This document shows positions 14,861-25,324 of a stretch of 64,000 nt of DNA, one piece after another. The number at the start of each line of letters is the position of its first letter. Position 1 is the stretch's first letter. The DNA is taken from assembly GCA_009746045.1 (NCBI GenBank), contig RPFO01000041.1, positions 3,875,954 to 3,939,953 of the forward strand, given 5' to 3'. This DNA is from Mesostigma viride (Eukaryota > Streptophyta > Mesostigmatophyceae > Mesostigmatales > Mesostigmataceae). The notes under the pieces were generated by a model. That model worked only from the letters and a program-made list of their open reading frames with translations, ran no database searches and was not told the DNA's origin. A program made the position numbers and the translations under genes.

Positions 14861-16112
14861 GATGGATGGATGGATGGATGGATGGATGGATGGATGGATG
14901 GATGGATGGATGGATGGATGGATGGATGGATGGATGGATGGATGGATGGATGGATGGATGGATGGATGGATGGATGGATGGATGGATGGATGGATGGATG
15001 GATGGATGGATGGATGGATGGATGGATGGATGGATGGATGGATGGATGGATGGATGGATGGATGGATGGATGGATGGATGGATGGATGGATGGATGGATG
15101 GATGGATGGATGGATGGATGGATGGATGGATGGATGGATGGATGGATGGATGGATGGATGGATGGATGGATGGATGGATGGATGGATGGATGGATGGATG
15201 GATGGATGGATGGATGGATGGATGGATGGATGGATGGATGGATGGATGGATGGATGGATGGATGGATGGATGGATGGATGGATGGATGGATGGATGGATG
15301 GATGGATGGATGGATGGATGGATGGATGGATGGATGGATGGATGGATGGATGGATGGATGGATGGATGGATGGATGGATGGATGGATGGATGGATGGATG
15401 GATGGATGGATGGATGGATGGATGGATGGATGGATGGATGGATGGATGGATGGATGGATGGATGGATGGATGGATGGATGGATGGATGGATGGATGGATG
15501 GATGGATGGATGGATGGATGGATGGATGGATGGATGGATGGATGGATGGATGGATGGATGGATGGATGGATGGATGGATGGATGGATGGATGGATGGATG
15601 GATGGATGGATGGATGGATGGATGGATGGATGGATGGATGGATGGATGGATGGATGGATGGATGGATGGATGGATGGATGGATGGATGGATGGATGGATG
15701 GATGGATGGATGGATGGATGGATGGATGGATGGATGGATGGATGGATGGATGGATGGATGGATGGATGGATGGATGGATGGATGGATGGATGGATGGATG
15801 GATGGATGGATGGATGGATGGATGGATGGATGGATGGATGGATGGATGGATGGATGGATGGATGGATGGATGGATGGATGGATGGATGGATGGATGGATG
15901 GATGGATGGATGGATGGATGGATGGATGGATGGATGGATGGATGGATGGATGGATGGATGGATGGATGGATGGATGGATGGATGGATGGATGGATGGATG
16001 GATGGATGGATGGATGGATGGATGGATGGATGGATGGATGGATGGATGGATGGATGGATGGATGGATGGATGGATGGATGGATGGATGGATGGATGGATG
16101 GATGGATGGATG
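14861..16112 (+). repeat. (GATG)n microsatellite, ~1.25 kb
   Basis: About 313 uninterrupted GATG units with no visible substitution, bounded by the LINE fragment on the left and unique sequence on the right. Such uniformity over more than a kilobase implies recent expansion or assembler extension of the array. Confidence 0.99.
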
Positions 16113-17493
16113 TCAGGCTTGTCTTACATGATGCAGTGGAACTTTGGTGCTGGAGGGTTAATTGTGGCCCGGTCTGGTTTAGCTTCAGTGCTCTCATGGC
16201 GGCCTTCATTTGTAATTATTTGAATGCATGCCCATTGGGCCATGCATAGTGTATATTTTTTACGCATGCACGCCCATTATGTATCGCTGGGTCCATCCCA
16301 TCAATGCTTGTTTATTGCCAGGTCTGGTGTAAGTAAGTTAGTGCTATCTAGTCTACAAAATCCTCACTACACTTCTCCCCAAAGCGCCCCTTCCGCTTTG
16401 GGGGAGGGGGCTTACCCACATGGGCTGGCGTGTGAGCCGGGACATTGGTCTTCCACCTCTTCTTGTTCTGCATAGGAACAGAGAGCGAAGAAATGCGGTG
16501 TGGGGACCCCTTCTCGTGGTAATGCGTTACATGTACTCCCCACCGGGCTTTGCTCTTCATGGGTTCATAAAGACAACAATTATTCAGTAAGAATTTAATA
16601 AATTAGGAACATATATCCGTTGGGAGTCACTGTTACACATATACCTGAAAAGGGGCATATGATTTTAAATACATTCTGAGCTACAACCTGCACGTGCATG
16701 GGTTTAGTTAACTGGCACCTATACTAGAGGCCTGACATGGGGTGGAGCTTCAGTGCTTCCCCGCCTTCTCCTTCTCCCACACTGGGTGCTCCGCGTCCTT
16801 CTTCTCCGGCCCTGCCCATGGGTGCACCGGCCCCGCCTCCTCCTTCTCCTCTCGGGACGATTCGCGCTCCACGCATGGCTGCAGCATCAGTTAGCACGGG
16901 CAAGACATAGCAGTAACCGCGCTATTGCTGTTCTAGCACCAGCCTAGCAGACTGCCATGATCACTCAGCAAACCCACGACAGCTAAACCCTTGGCTGTCA
17001 CAACCAGTCCATGCATCATTAAGTATGGGTACAGGGAAAGCTTCCCGCATATCCATGGCCATATGGATGGCAGCAACACAACGACTTGCCCCCTAGCCCC
17101 CCGTGCACACACAAAAACGTGGGTCGTGGCTTCCACGCCCCATCCGCCATGCATGACAGCGCGTACCTTACTCGCATTCACACCGGGCTGCATCCCAGCG
17201 CCGTTGCTGTCCCCATGTGACACGTCGGCTGATTAAGCAGACACACAGCAGAGTCTGATGTAAACCGCTAAACCCCAAACCCATGCAGACCACAGTCAAG
17301 GACGCGTGCATGTCAAGCCATGCCAATTGTGAACCGTACAGCAATTTACTTTTCAAGCCTGAAGAGGTGGATAGCAGATACTAGCCTGGAAGAGGTTACA
17401 GGGGCACATGTCCATTAGCGAGCGGAACAACACAGCATACACCCTACAAGCGTACCGCACAATGTCCTCCTGCAATTGTCTGCAGATCTCCCA
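16113..17493. other. No gene recognised
   Basis: No coding region could be supported. GCATGC and CATGCATGG motifs are frequent but not arranged as a clear tandem repeat. Confidence 0.4.
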
Positions 17494-17585
17494 ATGCCGC
17501 AGACATCTCCACTGCTCTCATGGCGATTGCAAATGCTTCATGCCGCTGACATCTCCACTGCTCTCATGGCGATTGCAAATGCTTG
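17494..17585 (+). repeat. 46-bp tandem duplication
   Basis: Two adjacent 46-bp copies beginning ATGCCGC and containing CATCTCCACTGCTCTCATGG differ at only two positions. Confidence 0.9.
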
Positions 17586-17663
17586 ATGCCGCACCTCTGC
17601 TTACAGCAGAAAAGCTTCCTCCGGGCGAGGCACCTGACTGGAACCAACACCCATTCCTTGGCT

Positions 17664-18771
17664 TCACAACGTGGCCATGACAGCATCGTGAATCTGCTTC
17701 GCCAACGCCCACACTTCAGGACCCGCGCCCTGCACCGCCATGGCCACAGGCTGCACCGCTGCAATCGATGCAGCATTCACTGCCTGCGCCGCACCATGTA
17801 CTGCATGCACGAAAGCCAATCCTGGCTCGGTTATCATGGTCTTGCCCGATTCCTGCTGCTTCTTCTTCTTCGATGCGGTCATGCGCACTTTATACCCCTT
17901 CCTCTCCAAGCACGCCTTCAGCACCTGGCTCGTGCGGTGCTGAATATGCTTCTGAAGGCGCGCCTTCTAAACACGAAATGTTGGCAATGTATGATTCCCA
18001 AACGGCATGATAGGCACATAATCAGTCCCATTAATTGCTTTGCGGCAGTCAATGCACCAGAACACCTGTTGAAAAAAGAAGGTTATGCGCGCTAGCGATT
18101 ACCCGCGGCAAGAAGCAATCAACACGCCTCGCTAACAACTGCAACCACAATGTAATTCATGACGGGCCACTCACCGCTACCCTGCTCTCCTGATTCAATG
18201 TCTCCCCATTCTCAAGGCCTCCATTGTAAACCTCTCCATCTTCACCATCGTCATCGTCTTCCTCTTCCTCCACTCCGACGTATCCGTGTTTCCTTTTCCT
18301 AAGATACCTAGGGTTGTTCAAGTCGTATGTGCGGCGTTGGCACACTTCCAACAAAATTTTGGCCGCCTCTACCCATTACCATTTATTCGTACTATCATAA
18401 CATATCCAGGCGTTTGAAAAATCATTCCCTCGTTCGAACTTCTACCCCTGGGCGTCCATGACGAGGCAGTCACGACGGGACGCAGATGCACAAAAATAAA
18501 ACAAGGCGACATCCCTTCAATCATTGACCAAAAAACAGAATACGCGCAGAACTTGGATTTCAACACCACGCACCCATTACCAGCGAGCACGGCTGGCCTG
18601 CAACCGCCATCATTTCATAACCAGAAGCCAGGGCCCACACTCCATCCCGTTACCTCATCTTCCACGCACGGCTTCCGCTGCTTCCCTCTGCTCTTTCGCA
18701 TTCTCCGCCAGCAACCTCGCCTTCTCCTCGTCCAACAATCCACTAAGAATAAAATCCCCTCTATTGGACGC
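17664..18771 (-). pseudogene. Possible spliced gene of unknown function, with an in-frame stop
   Basis: Three minus-strand blocks look like exons. The 5' block starts at ATG 18771 with MASNRGDFILSGLLDEEKAR and a charged helix. A middle block (18368-18175) holds LRKRKHGYVGV and an acidic run, and ends at GCG|GTGAGT. A 3' block starts after a pyrimidine-rich TTTTCAACAG at 18065 and reads VFWCIDCRKAING, then KHIQH, a basic KKKKQQ stretch and an Ala-rich tail ending at 17664. The middle and 3' blocks join in phase 0. The spaced C-x2-C and H-x3-H could be a BED-like zinc finger of a transposase. A TAG near 17967 interrupts the 3' block. Function and exon linkage are inference; the link between the first and middle blocks is not resolved. 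Confidence 0.35.
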
Positions 18772-19214
18772 CATTCAGACGAACTTTGCTAGCGTCTTTT
18801 CACCGGCCCCAGCACACATAATCTATAGCCGCTTAATGACAACGGCCGACAACGACAACTGCTGAATAGGCGAAAAAGGCTGATAACTACATTTTTATCT
18901 GGCGGAGCCAATTTTCGGAAGAACCGTTAGGTTCGCCAGAATTGGCGAAGCTTATAAGGCCGTACACGTGAGAAAACATAGGAATAGGGGATGAAAATCC
19001 GTCAATCCATCCATCCATACATACATACATCCACCGAATTTGTCCCGAATTTGCAAGCAGAAGGGGTCGGGGGTCAGGCCATGTCCCGAATTTGCACGCA
19101 GAAGGGGCCGTGGGACACAAGAATGCTCATCTCTCCCACCCATTTACTCTCCCACCGATTTACGACCGTCAGATGGGTGAATCTGACGGACGGACGGACA
19201 GGTACACCCGAGAA

Positions 19215-19285
19215 CCGCACAGATGTAGCCGAAATCCGCACAGATGTAGCCGAAAAACCGCACAGATGTATCCGACAAACCACAT
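19215..19285 (+). repeat. Short tandem repeats in the Helitron leader
   Basis: Three copies of CGCACAGATGTA(G/T)CCGA(A/C) spaced 20-22 bp lie in the segment present only in Helitron copy 1. Confidence 0.7.
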
Positions 19286-19739
19286 AGACGCGACGCGAGG
19301 GATTGGGGCCGTCGGATGGTGGAGGCGTTGTCCCCAACCCGAGGGGCGACGGGTTGACAAGGGTAAAGGTGGCGCAAGCCACCGGAGGTGGGTGGGGGCG
19401 GCCAAGAGCCTATGGCGCGGTGGAACCAACAACAACAACAACACGGTAGCAGAAAGGTGTATAGGCTGCACGGCAGGCAACCTAACGGATATGTACTCGG
19501 CAGTCGGCACCAGCAATGCGCCCGAAATGAAAAAATGAAAGAAATGCTCATCAGCTGCTACCTACAGTGCTGTAAGCGGAACCACAGACAAGAAATTAAA
19601 GAAATTACGGTAGCGCCCGCACCATTGTGAGATTAAACGCTATATCCCATATTCTGATACGATGCCCATGATTTGCCGGACCAAATCCATTTCATCAATT
19701 CTAATGATGATCATGATTATGATGATCATGATTATGACC

Positions 19740-21430
19740 GCTGTTGTCGGAATGCCAGCGCACACGTCCCCTATGGCGCAAGACAATCCAGGTACGCTCC
19801 CCATGTGTCTTTTGCGCCTTTCTGTAGTCGGGGCTGATGTCGTTGGGTCGCTAAAACACGCTACGATGCTGGAAACGTTACCCATTATGACGACCGCGAT
19901 CATTCTTGTCTTCCTGCACGCGCCTTGCCGTTTACTTTCTTGGCGCAGTTGCCGGGGCGCTCCAGGGGGGGGATGGCCCCGGGCTACCAGCGCACACGTC
20001 CCCTATGGCGCAAGACAATCCAGGTACGCTCCCCATGTGTCTTTTGCGCCTTTCTGTAGTCGGGGCTGATGTCGTTGGGTCGCTAAAACACGCTACGATG
20101 CTGGAAACGTTACCCATTATGACGACCGCGATCATTCTTGTCTTCCTGCACGCGCCTTGCCGTTTACTTTCTTGGCGCAGTTGCCGGGGCGCTCCAGGGG
20201 GGGGATGGCCCCGGCACACCCCTATTATGGCGCAAGACAATCCAGGTACGCTCCCCATGTGTCTTTTGCGCCTTTCTGTAGTCGGGGCTGATGTCGTTGG
20301 GTCGCTAAAACACGCTACGATGCTGGAAACGTTACCCATTATGACGACCGCGATCATTCTTGTCTTCCTGCACGCGCCTTGCCGTTTACTTTCTTGGCGC
20401 AGTTGCCGGGGCGCTCCAGGGGGGGATGGCCCCGGGCTACCAGCGCACACGTCCCCTATGGCGCAAGACAATCCAGGTACGCTCCCCATGTGTCTTTTGC
20501 GCCTTTCTGTAGTCGGGGCTGATGTCGTTGGGTCGCTAAAACACGCTACGATGCTGGAAACGTTACCCATTATGACGACCGCGATCATTCTTGTCTTCCT
20601 GCACGCGCCTTGCCGTTTACTTTCTTGGCGCAGTTGCCGGGGCGCTCCAGGGGGGGGATGGCCCCGGGCTACCAGCGCACACGTCCCCTATGGCGCAAGA
20701 CAATCCAGGTACGCTCCCCATGTGTCTTTTGCGCCTTTCTGTAGTCGGGGCTGATGTCGTTGGGTCGCTAAAACACGCTACGATGCTGGAAACGTTACCC
20801 ATTATGACGACCGCGATCATTCTTGTCTTCCTGCACGCGCCTTGCCGTTTACTTTCTTGGCGCAGTTGCCGGGGCGCTCCAGGGGGGGATGGCCCCGGGC
20901 TACCAGCGCACACGTCCCCTATGGCGCAAGACAATCCAGGTACGCTCCCCATGTGTCTTTTGCGCCTTTCTGTAGTCGGGGCTGATGTCGTTGGGTCGCT
21001 AAAACACGCTACGATGCTGGAAACGTTACCCATTATGACGACCGCGATCATTCTTGTCTTCCTGCACGCGCCTTGCCGTTTACTTTCTTGGCGCAGTTGC
21101 CGGGGCGCTCCAGGGGGGGATGGCCCCGGGCTACCAGCGCACACGTCCCCTATGGCGCAAGACAATCCAGGTACGCTCCCCATGTGTCTTTTGCGCCTTT
21201 CTGTAGTCGGGGCTGATGTCGTTGGGTCGCTAAAACACGCTACGATGCTGGAAACGTTACCCATTATGACGACCGCGATCATTCTTGTCTTCCTGCACGC
21301 GCCTTGCCGTTTACTTTCTTGGCGCAGTTGCCGGGGCGCTCCAGGGGGGGGATGGCCCCGGGCTGCCAGCGCACACCCCTATTATGGCGCAAGACAATCC
21401 AGGTACGCTCCCCATGTGTCTTTGACCCTA
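19740..21430 (+). repeat. 231/232-bp tandem array in Helitron copy 1
   Basis: Seven units plus a partial one. Starts of the GGCGCAAGACAATCC motif lie at 19775, 20007, 20229, 20460, 20692, 20923, 21154 and 21386, so most units are 231-232 bp and one is 222 bp. Differences are limited to the length of a G-run and small indels near the unit border. Because 231 is divisible by three, long frames stay open on both strands; they show no domain and are treated as by-products. A matching array lies at 27561-29252. Confidence 0.9.
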
Positions 21431-21619
21431 CACGCGCCCTGTTTACACACTTAACTAACAGGTGTAGGTACGCTCCCACGCCCACTAACCACGACCACGA
21501 TGTTCCCCGTGATATACTTGGTGCAGCCATGTCATGACTTACCGCTCCAATGTAATGTGCGTGCCCACAACTGAACAGTTTTTTTCTCCCTCCTATGATT
21601 TTCCTCGTATTATGTTCGT

Positions 21620-24600
21620 ATGTCTTGTGCAGCATTTGAACCCCCCGGTGAAAGGTCCTTTCAGGGTGGTAGTAGGGGGGCGTTAAGGAGTCGTGGGAGG
21701 GGGATAGGAAGGGGCGGGAGGGCACGCGGAAGACCACCGGTTAGGACTCCTAGTACCAGAGTTTCTAGAGTCACGGTCTTCACACCACAAGGAAGCCGGT
21801 CCGTGGATGTAGCGCAGGAGGACACCCCACCGTGGAACGAGACGCCAAAAAGTAAAAACAGTCGGAAGAAGGCCAATGCCAGGAAGCGCAAGAACGCTCT
21901 AGACGAATTACGGCAAAGGGGTGGTCCTTTGACCGCCGAGCTAAATGCGCTAGCACCTGCAGATAGAGAAGCAAACCGGCGGCAACGCTTGGCTGTAGAT
22001 GTGGATTATGCAAATAGGCGGGCTGAACAGCTACAGGGCGCAGAGGCCACCCGGCAAGCGCGCGCAGCGACCGATCCAGACTATGCACTTAGGCTGGCTC
22101 AGCAACAACAAACTGCAGAGGCCAACCGGCAAGCGCGCGCAGCGACCGATCCAGACTACGCACTTAGGCTGGCTCAGCAACAACAAACTGCAGAGGCCAA
22201 CCGGCAAGCGCGCGCAGCGACCGATCCAGACTACGCGCTTAGGCTGGCTCAACAACAACAAACTGCAGAGGCCAACCGACAAGAACGCATGGCTGTAGAG
22301 GTGGATTATGCAAATAGGCGGGCTGAACAGCTTCAGGGCGCAGAGGCTGCCCGACAAGAGCGCATGGCTGTAGAGGTGGATTATGCAAATAGGCGGGCTG
22401 AACAGCTACAGGGCGCAGAGGCCACCCGACAAGAGCGCATGGCTGTAGAGGTGGAGTATGCAGACCGGAGAAGACAACAGTTACGGGGATCTCAAGCAAC
22501 GTTCCAAGAGCGTATCTCTAATGATCCAGATCGTGCAGGAGAGCGGCTTGCCTCGCGTAGACATTATGAGCAGAACCGGGCAGAGCGTCGGCGTTTAGAC
22601 AACGATTATGATGAGCAGCGATCCGCGCAGCTAAAGGCTATCCAAGCTCGTGTGAAGGAACGTGCTAGTCAACCAGAATATGCTCAGCGGCGCAGGGATC
22701 AAATCGATAAGGCATCGGCCAACCGAATTGCGCTAGCCCAGTTGGCAGCCAAGCCAACAACTGATGTGCAGCGACAAAGTAATGCAGTCCGCCGAACGAG
22801 GGAAGCCTCGCTTGCGCGGGGGGATCCTCAAAAGCCGGAGCCTTGGCATTCTATTCAATGTTTCCATGAGAAGTTGGCTAGCATCCCCATCCCAGAGTGC
22901 ACTACATGTAATGAGCGGTGGCCCAATATGGTAATGGCGCGGTCTCTTGCAAACGTGTGCGATCGTTGCTCCAAGGACAAGGGAGTTGTAAAGAAATTCT
23001 CGGTGGACAACGATATGGACCCTGGGCCAATGCCGGAAGGGCTTCCCGAGCTGACCATTGTAGAGGAGGCTCTTATTTCACGGATCTCTACGTGCATGAG
23101 CATGTATAGGATGCCTCACGGGGCCATTGGCTACCGTGGCCATGTATGTAACGTGCCGCAACGGGTGGAAGAGGTTGTGGAGCAGCTTCCACGGCGGGTA
23201 GGTTCCTTGGACATCTTGGTAGTACGGAGGAAGGGGAGGGCTGGCACACACAAAGATTTCAAAGTGCGGCGTGAGGCAATCGTGAAATGGCTTGTGTGGC
23301 TACAAAAGCACAACCCGTTCTATCATGATATTCAAATTGATGCAGCGGCACTGGATGCCTTGCCTAGTGATGACTATGTTACGGAGCAGTTGCCCATCTT
23401 GGAAGAGGATGGTGCAGAGGGCAATGAGGAGCAAGGGCCTGCAGGGACTGGGGCGCGAGATGGCATTGCCGATGGGCCTTGCCCAACAATGGATGACCCC
23501 GACGCTCCGTTGCCATCCTCAGGCGCAGTAAGGGAGCCCGCACTTGCACTAGAAGCGCACACCATCCAACGCACGTTAGACGACCTCAGGGGCGAGCCTA
23601 GGCAGGACAGGCATGTGAGAAATGAGCCCATAGCATGGCCTGAGCATGGCCAAGACCCGATCAACGAGTATAATCACGAAGGTTATTTCTCAATGGCGTT
23701 CCCAACACTATTCCCCTATGGGAAACCCATCCTCGAGGGATCCGCTGAGCATCCGGCTCATCCGTGGGGTTGCGCACTACACTCTGTGCGCGTTATTACT
23801 GTTTCAATGTCCGAGTATATGCGCCATTTAATGATGTACCGCGACGGTCGCTTTGCCCAACATGCTCGCTTCCGATATGCTGCATTGAACACCGTGATGA
23901 GGTGGCAAGCAATGAGTGTATCAAAGGTATTTGTGCGTAGGAATTGCCCGAACCTCAGCTTTGAAGAACTAAAGCAACGTATCGAAGCAGGAGATGTGTC
24001 TGTTGTCAACCAACTGCTCCGCTGGGGTGGCGTCTTGCGTGGCACTCCGCAGTATTGGGCGAAAGAACGGAGCAGAGCATCCGCATTCCTTTACTTTCAC
24101 CATTTCTTTTACGACACAATGCCAACTCTATTCTACACTACCTCAGCCGCTGAGCTGCATTGGCCGCATTTGCATCGGCTGTTCCCAGACCATGGTGCAT
24201 ATTTGGGCAACGAGGGGTTGTCAGAGCAGCAACAACTCAAACTAAGGCAAGCGGCGGTCAACTCAAATCCAGCTTTATGTGCGTGGCATTTCCATCACTT
24301 CAACGAGCTTTGGCATAGCGAGGTGTTGTATGGGGCACAGGGCTGGGTTGACGATTTTGGTCGTTATGAGTTCGCACAAAACCGGGGTATGACACACTGC
24401 CACAGCCTCGGTGTGGTTCAAGGTGCGCCCACGATAACAGAAATCGAGGATATGCTAGCCATTCTAGACATGGGGCGCACTGAGGAGTATGCCACCGCAG
24501 TGCAACATGTTCTAGACTGGATAAGAGATAACATCGGGTTAACGTCGTGGCACCCCGGGTGTTGTGCCCATCATGCATGGCCGCCCCCCGACGGTGGAAA

Positions 24601-25324
24601 AAACGCACCACCCGCTGTGTGCCCCCTTAGACGGTCGTGGTTGGATATTCCAGACACCGAGGAAGACCGGGCCAAGGATTTTGAAGACTTAGTAAATCGG
24701 GTTATGATCCATAAATGCAACTCATATTGTTTAAAGTTGCAGCCCGACCGTGTCACCCGCAAATGTAGGATGGGGTACGATGGTAGTGCCGCTTTCCGGC
24801 GTGCGTGCTCGTGCGCTTCTTGTGCACCTAGACATTGTGGTGGTGCCACACGCCCACCGCATGCGCATCACGGCACGGAATGTACTGCATGTAAGGATGA
24901 AGCTGAAGAGGCTATGACATCCGGTGACAATGAGGACATGCCTGCCTGTTATTGGAGGGTGGAGAAGGACATGAGGGGGCAGTGGGTCGTTGTCCCCCCG
25001 CGCAACCACCCCAAGATGGTTATGGCGACTCCTTGGCATTTGTGTGGGTGTCGATCGAATTGTGACATGCAGTATATATGCAGTTTCCGCGCGCTGGTGA
25101 GCTATGTGCTAAAGTATCAAACCAAGGCGGAGAAAAAATCCTCCGCATTCCAATCAATGTTCCAAGACATCTTCCGCGATGTGGCGCAACGCGCCACTGC
25201 GGCGGACCGTACCCCAACCGTGCATGGCGCCCTCAACAAGGTGTTAAACATTGGGATAGGGGCAAGGGACTACAGCTCTGTGGAGACATGCCATCTGTTG
25301 CTCGTTGCTTTCGTTGCCAGTTAA
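21620..25324 (+). CDS. Helitron Rep-domain protein (HUH/Tyr), copy 1
   Basis: A 1234-codon frame starting at ATG 21620. Order: Arg/Gly-rich start; six or seven Arg/Gln-rich repeats of about 24 residues (DPDYALRLAQQQQTAEANRQ type, reminiscent of STPR-like repeats) at about residues 120-300; a Cys-rich segment CTTCNERW...CDRCSKD with PGPMPEGLPELTIVEEALI, a module often seen ahead of the Rep domain in Helitron proteins; the Helitron-like N domain with HFHHFNELWHSEV; the HUH motif MTHCHSLGVV near 24392; a Cys/His cluster; and the catalytic-tyrosine region SYVLKYQTKAE near 25100. The Rep domain nicks and joins single-stranded DNA in rolling-circle transposition. The frame ends at 25324, exactly where the helicase frame begins in another phase, so no complete RepHel is encoded. 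Confidence 0.85.
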   Translation: MSCAAFEPPGERSFQGGSRGALRSRGRGIGRGGRARGRPPVRTPSTRVSRVTVFTPQGSRSVDVAQEDTPPWNETPKSKNSRKKANARKRKNALDELRQRGGPLTAELNALAPADREANRRQRLAVDVDYANRRAEQLQGAEATRQARAATDPDYALRLAQQQQTAEANRQARAATDPDYALRLAQQQQTAEANRQARAATDPDYALRLAQQQQTAEANRQERMAVEVDYANRRAEQLQGAEAARQERMAVEVDYANRRAEQLQGAEATRQERMAVEVEYADRRRQQLRGSQATFQERISNDPDRAGERLASRRHYEQNRAERRRLDNDYDEQRSAQLKAIQARVKERASQPEYAQRRRDQIDKASANRIALAQLAAKPTTDVQRQSNAVRRTREASLARGDPQKPEPWHSIQCFHEKLASIPIPECTTCNERWPNMVMARSLANVCDRCSKDKGVVKKFSVDNDMDPGPMPEGLPELTIVEEALISRISTCMSMYRMPHGAIGYRGHVCNVPQRVEEVVEQLPRRVGSLDILVVRRKGRAGTHKDFKVRREAIVKWLVWLQKHNPFYHDIQIDAAALDALPSDDYVTEQLPILEEDGAEGNEEQGPAGTGARDGIADGPCPTMDDPDAPLPSSGAVREPALALEAHTIQRTLDDLRGEPRQDRHVRNEPIAWPEHGQDPINEYNHEGYFSMAFPTLFPYGKPILEGSAEHPAHPWGCALHSVRVITVSMSEYMRHLMMYRDGRFAQHARFRYAALNTVMRWQAMSVSKVFVRRNCPNLSFEELKQRIEAGDVSVVNQLLRWGGVLRGTPQYWAKERSRASAFLYFHHFFYDTMPTLFYTTSAAELHWPHLHRLFPDHGAYLGNEGLSEQQQLKLRQAAVNSNPALCAWHFHHFNELWHSEVLYGAQGWVDDFGRYEFAQNRGMTHCHSLGVVQGAPTITEIEDMLAILDMGRTEEYATAVQHVLDWIRDNIGLTSWHPGCCAHHAWPPPDGGKNAPPAVCPLRRSWLDIPDTEEDRAKDFEDLVNRVMIHKCNSYCLKLQPDRVTRKCRMGYDGSAAFRRACSCASCAPRHCGGATRPPHAHHGTECTACKDEAEEAMTSGDNEDMPACYWRVEKDMRGQWVVVPPRNHPKMVMATPWHLCGCRSNCDMQYICSFRALVSYVLKYQTKAEKKSSAFQSMFQDIFRDVAQRATAADRTPTVHGALNKVLNIGIGARDYSSVETCHLLLVAFVAS

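Noticed and set aside
13954-16249. Very long plus- and minus-strand frames of Trp-Met-Asp-Gly or Ile-His-Pro-Ser repeats
   Set aside because: They arise from (GATG)n, which has no stop codon; the frames have no independent coding evidence.
19906-21454. Long frames in the 231-bp Helitron arrays as a gene
   Set aside because: Both strands are open, unit length changes break the frame, and no domain is seen; kept only as an observation on the repeat.
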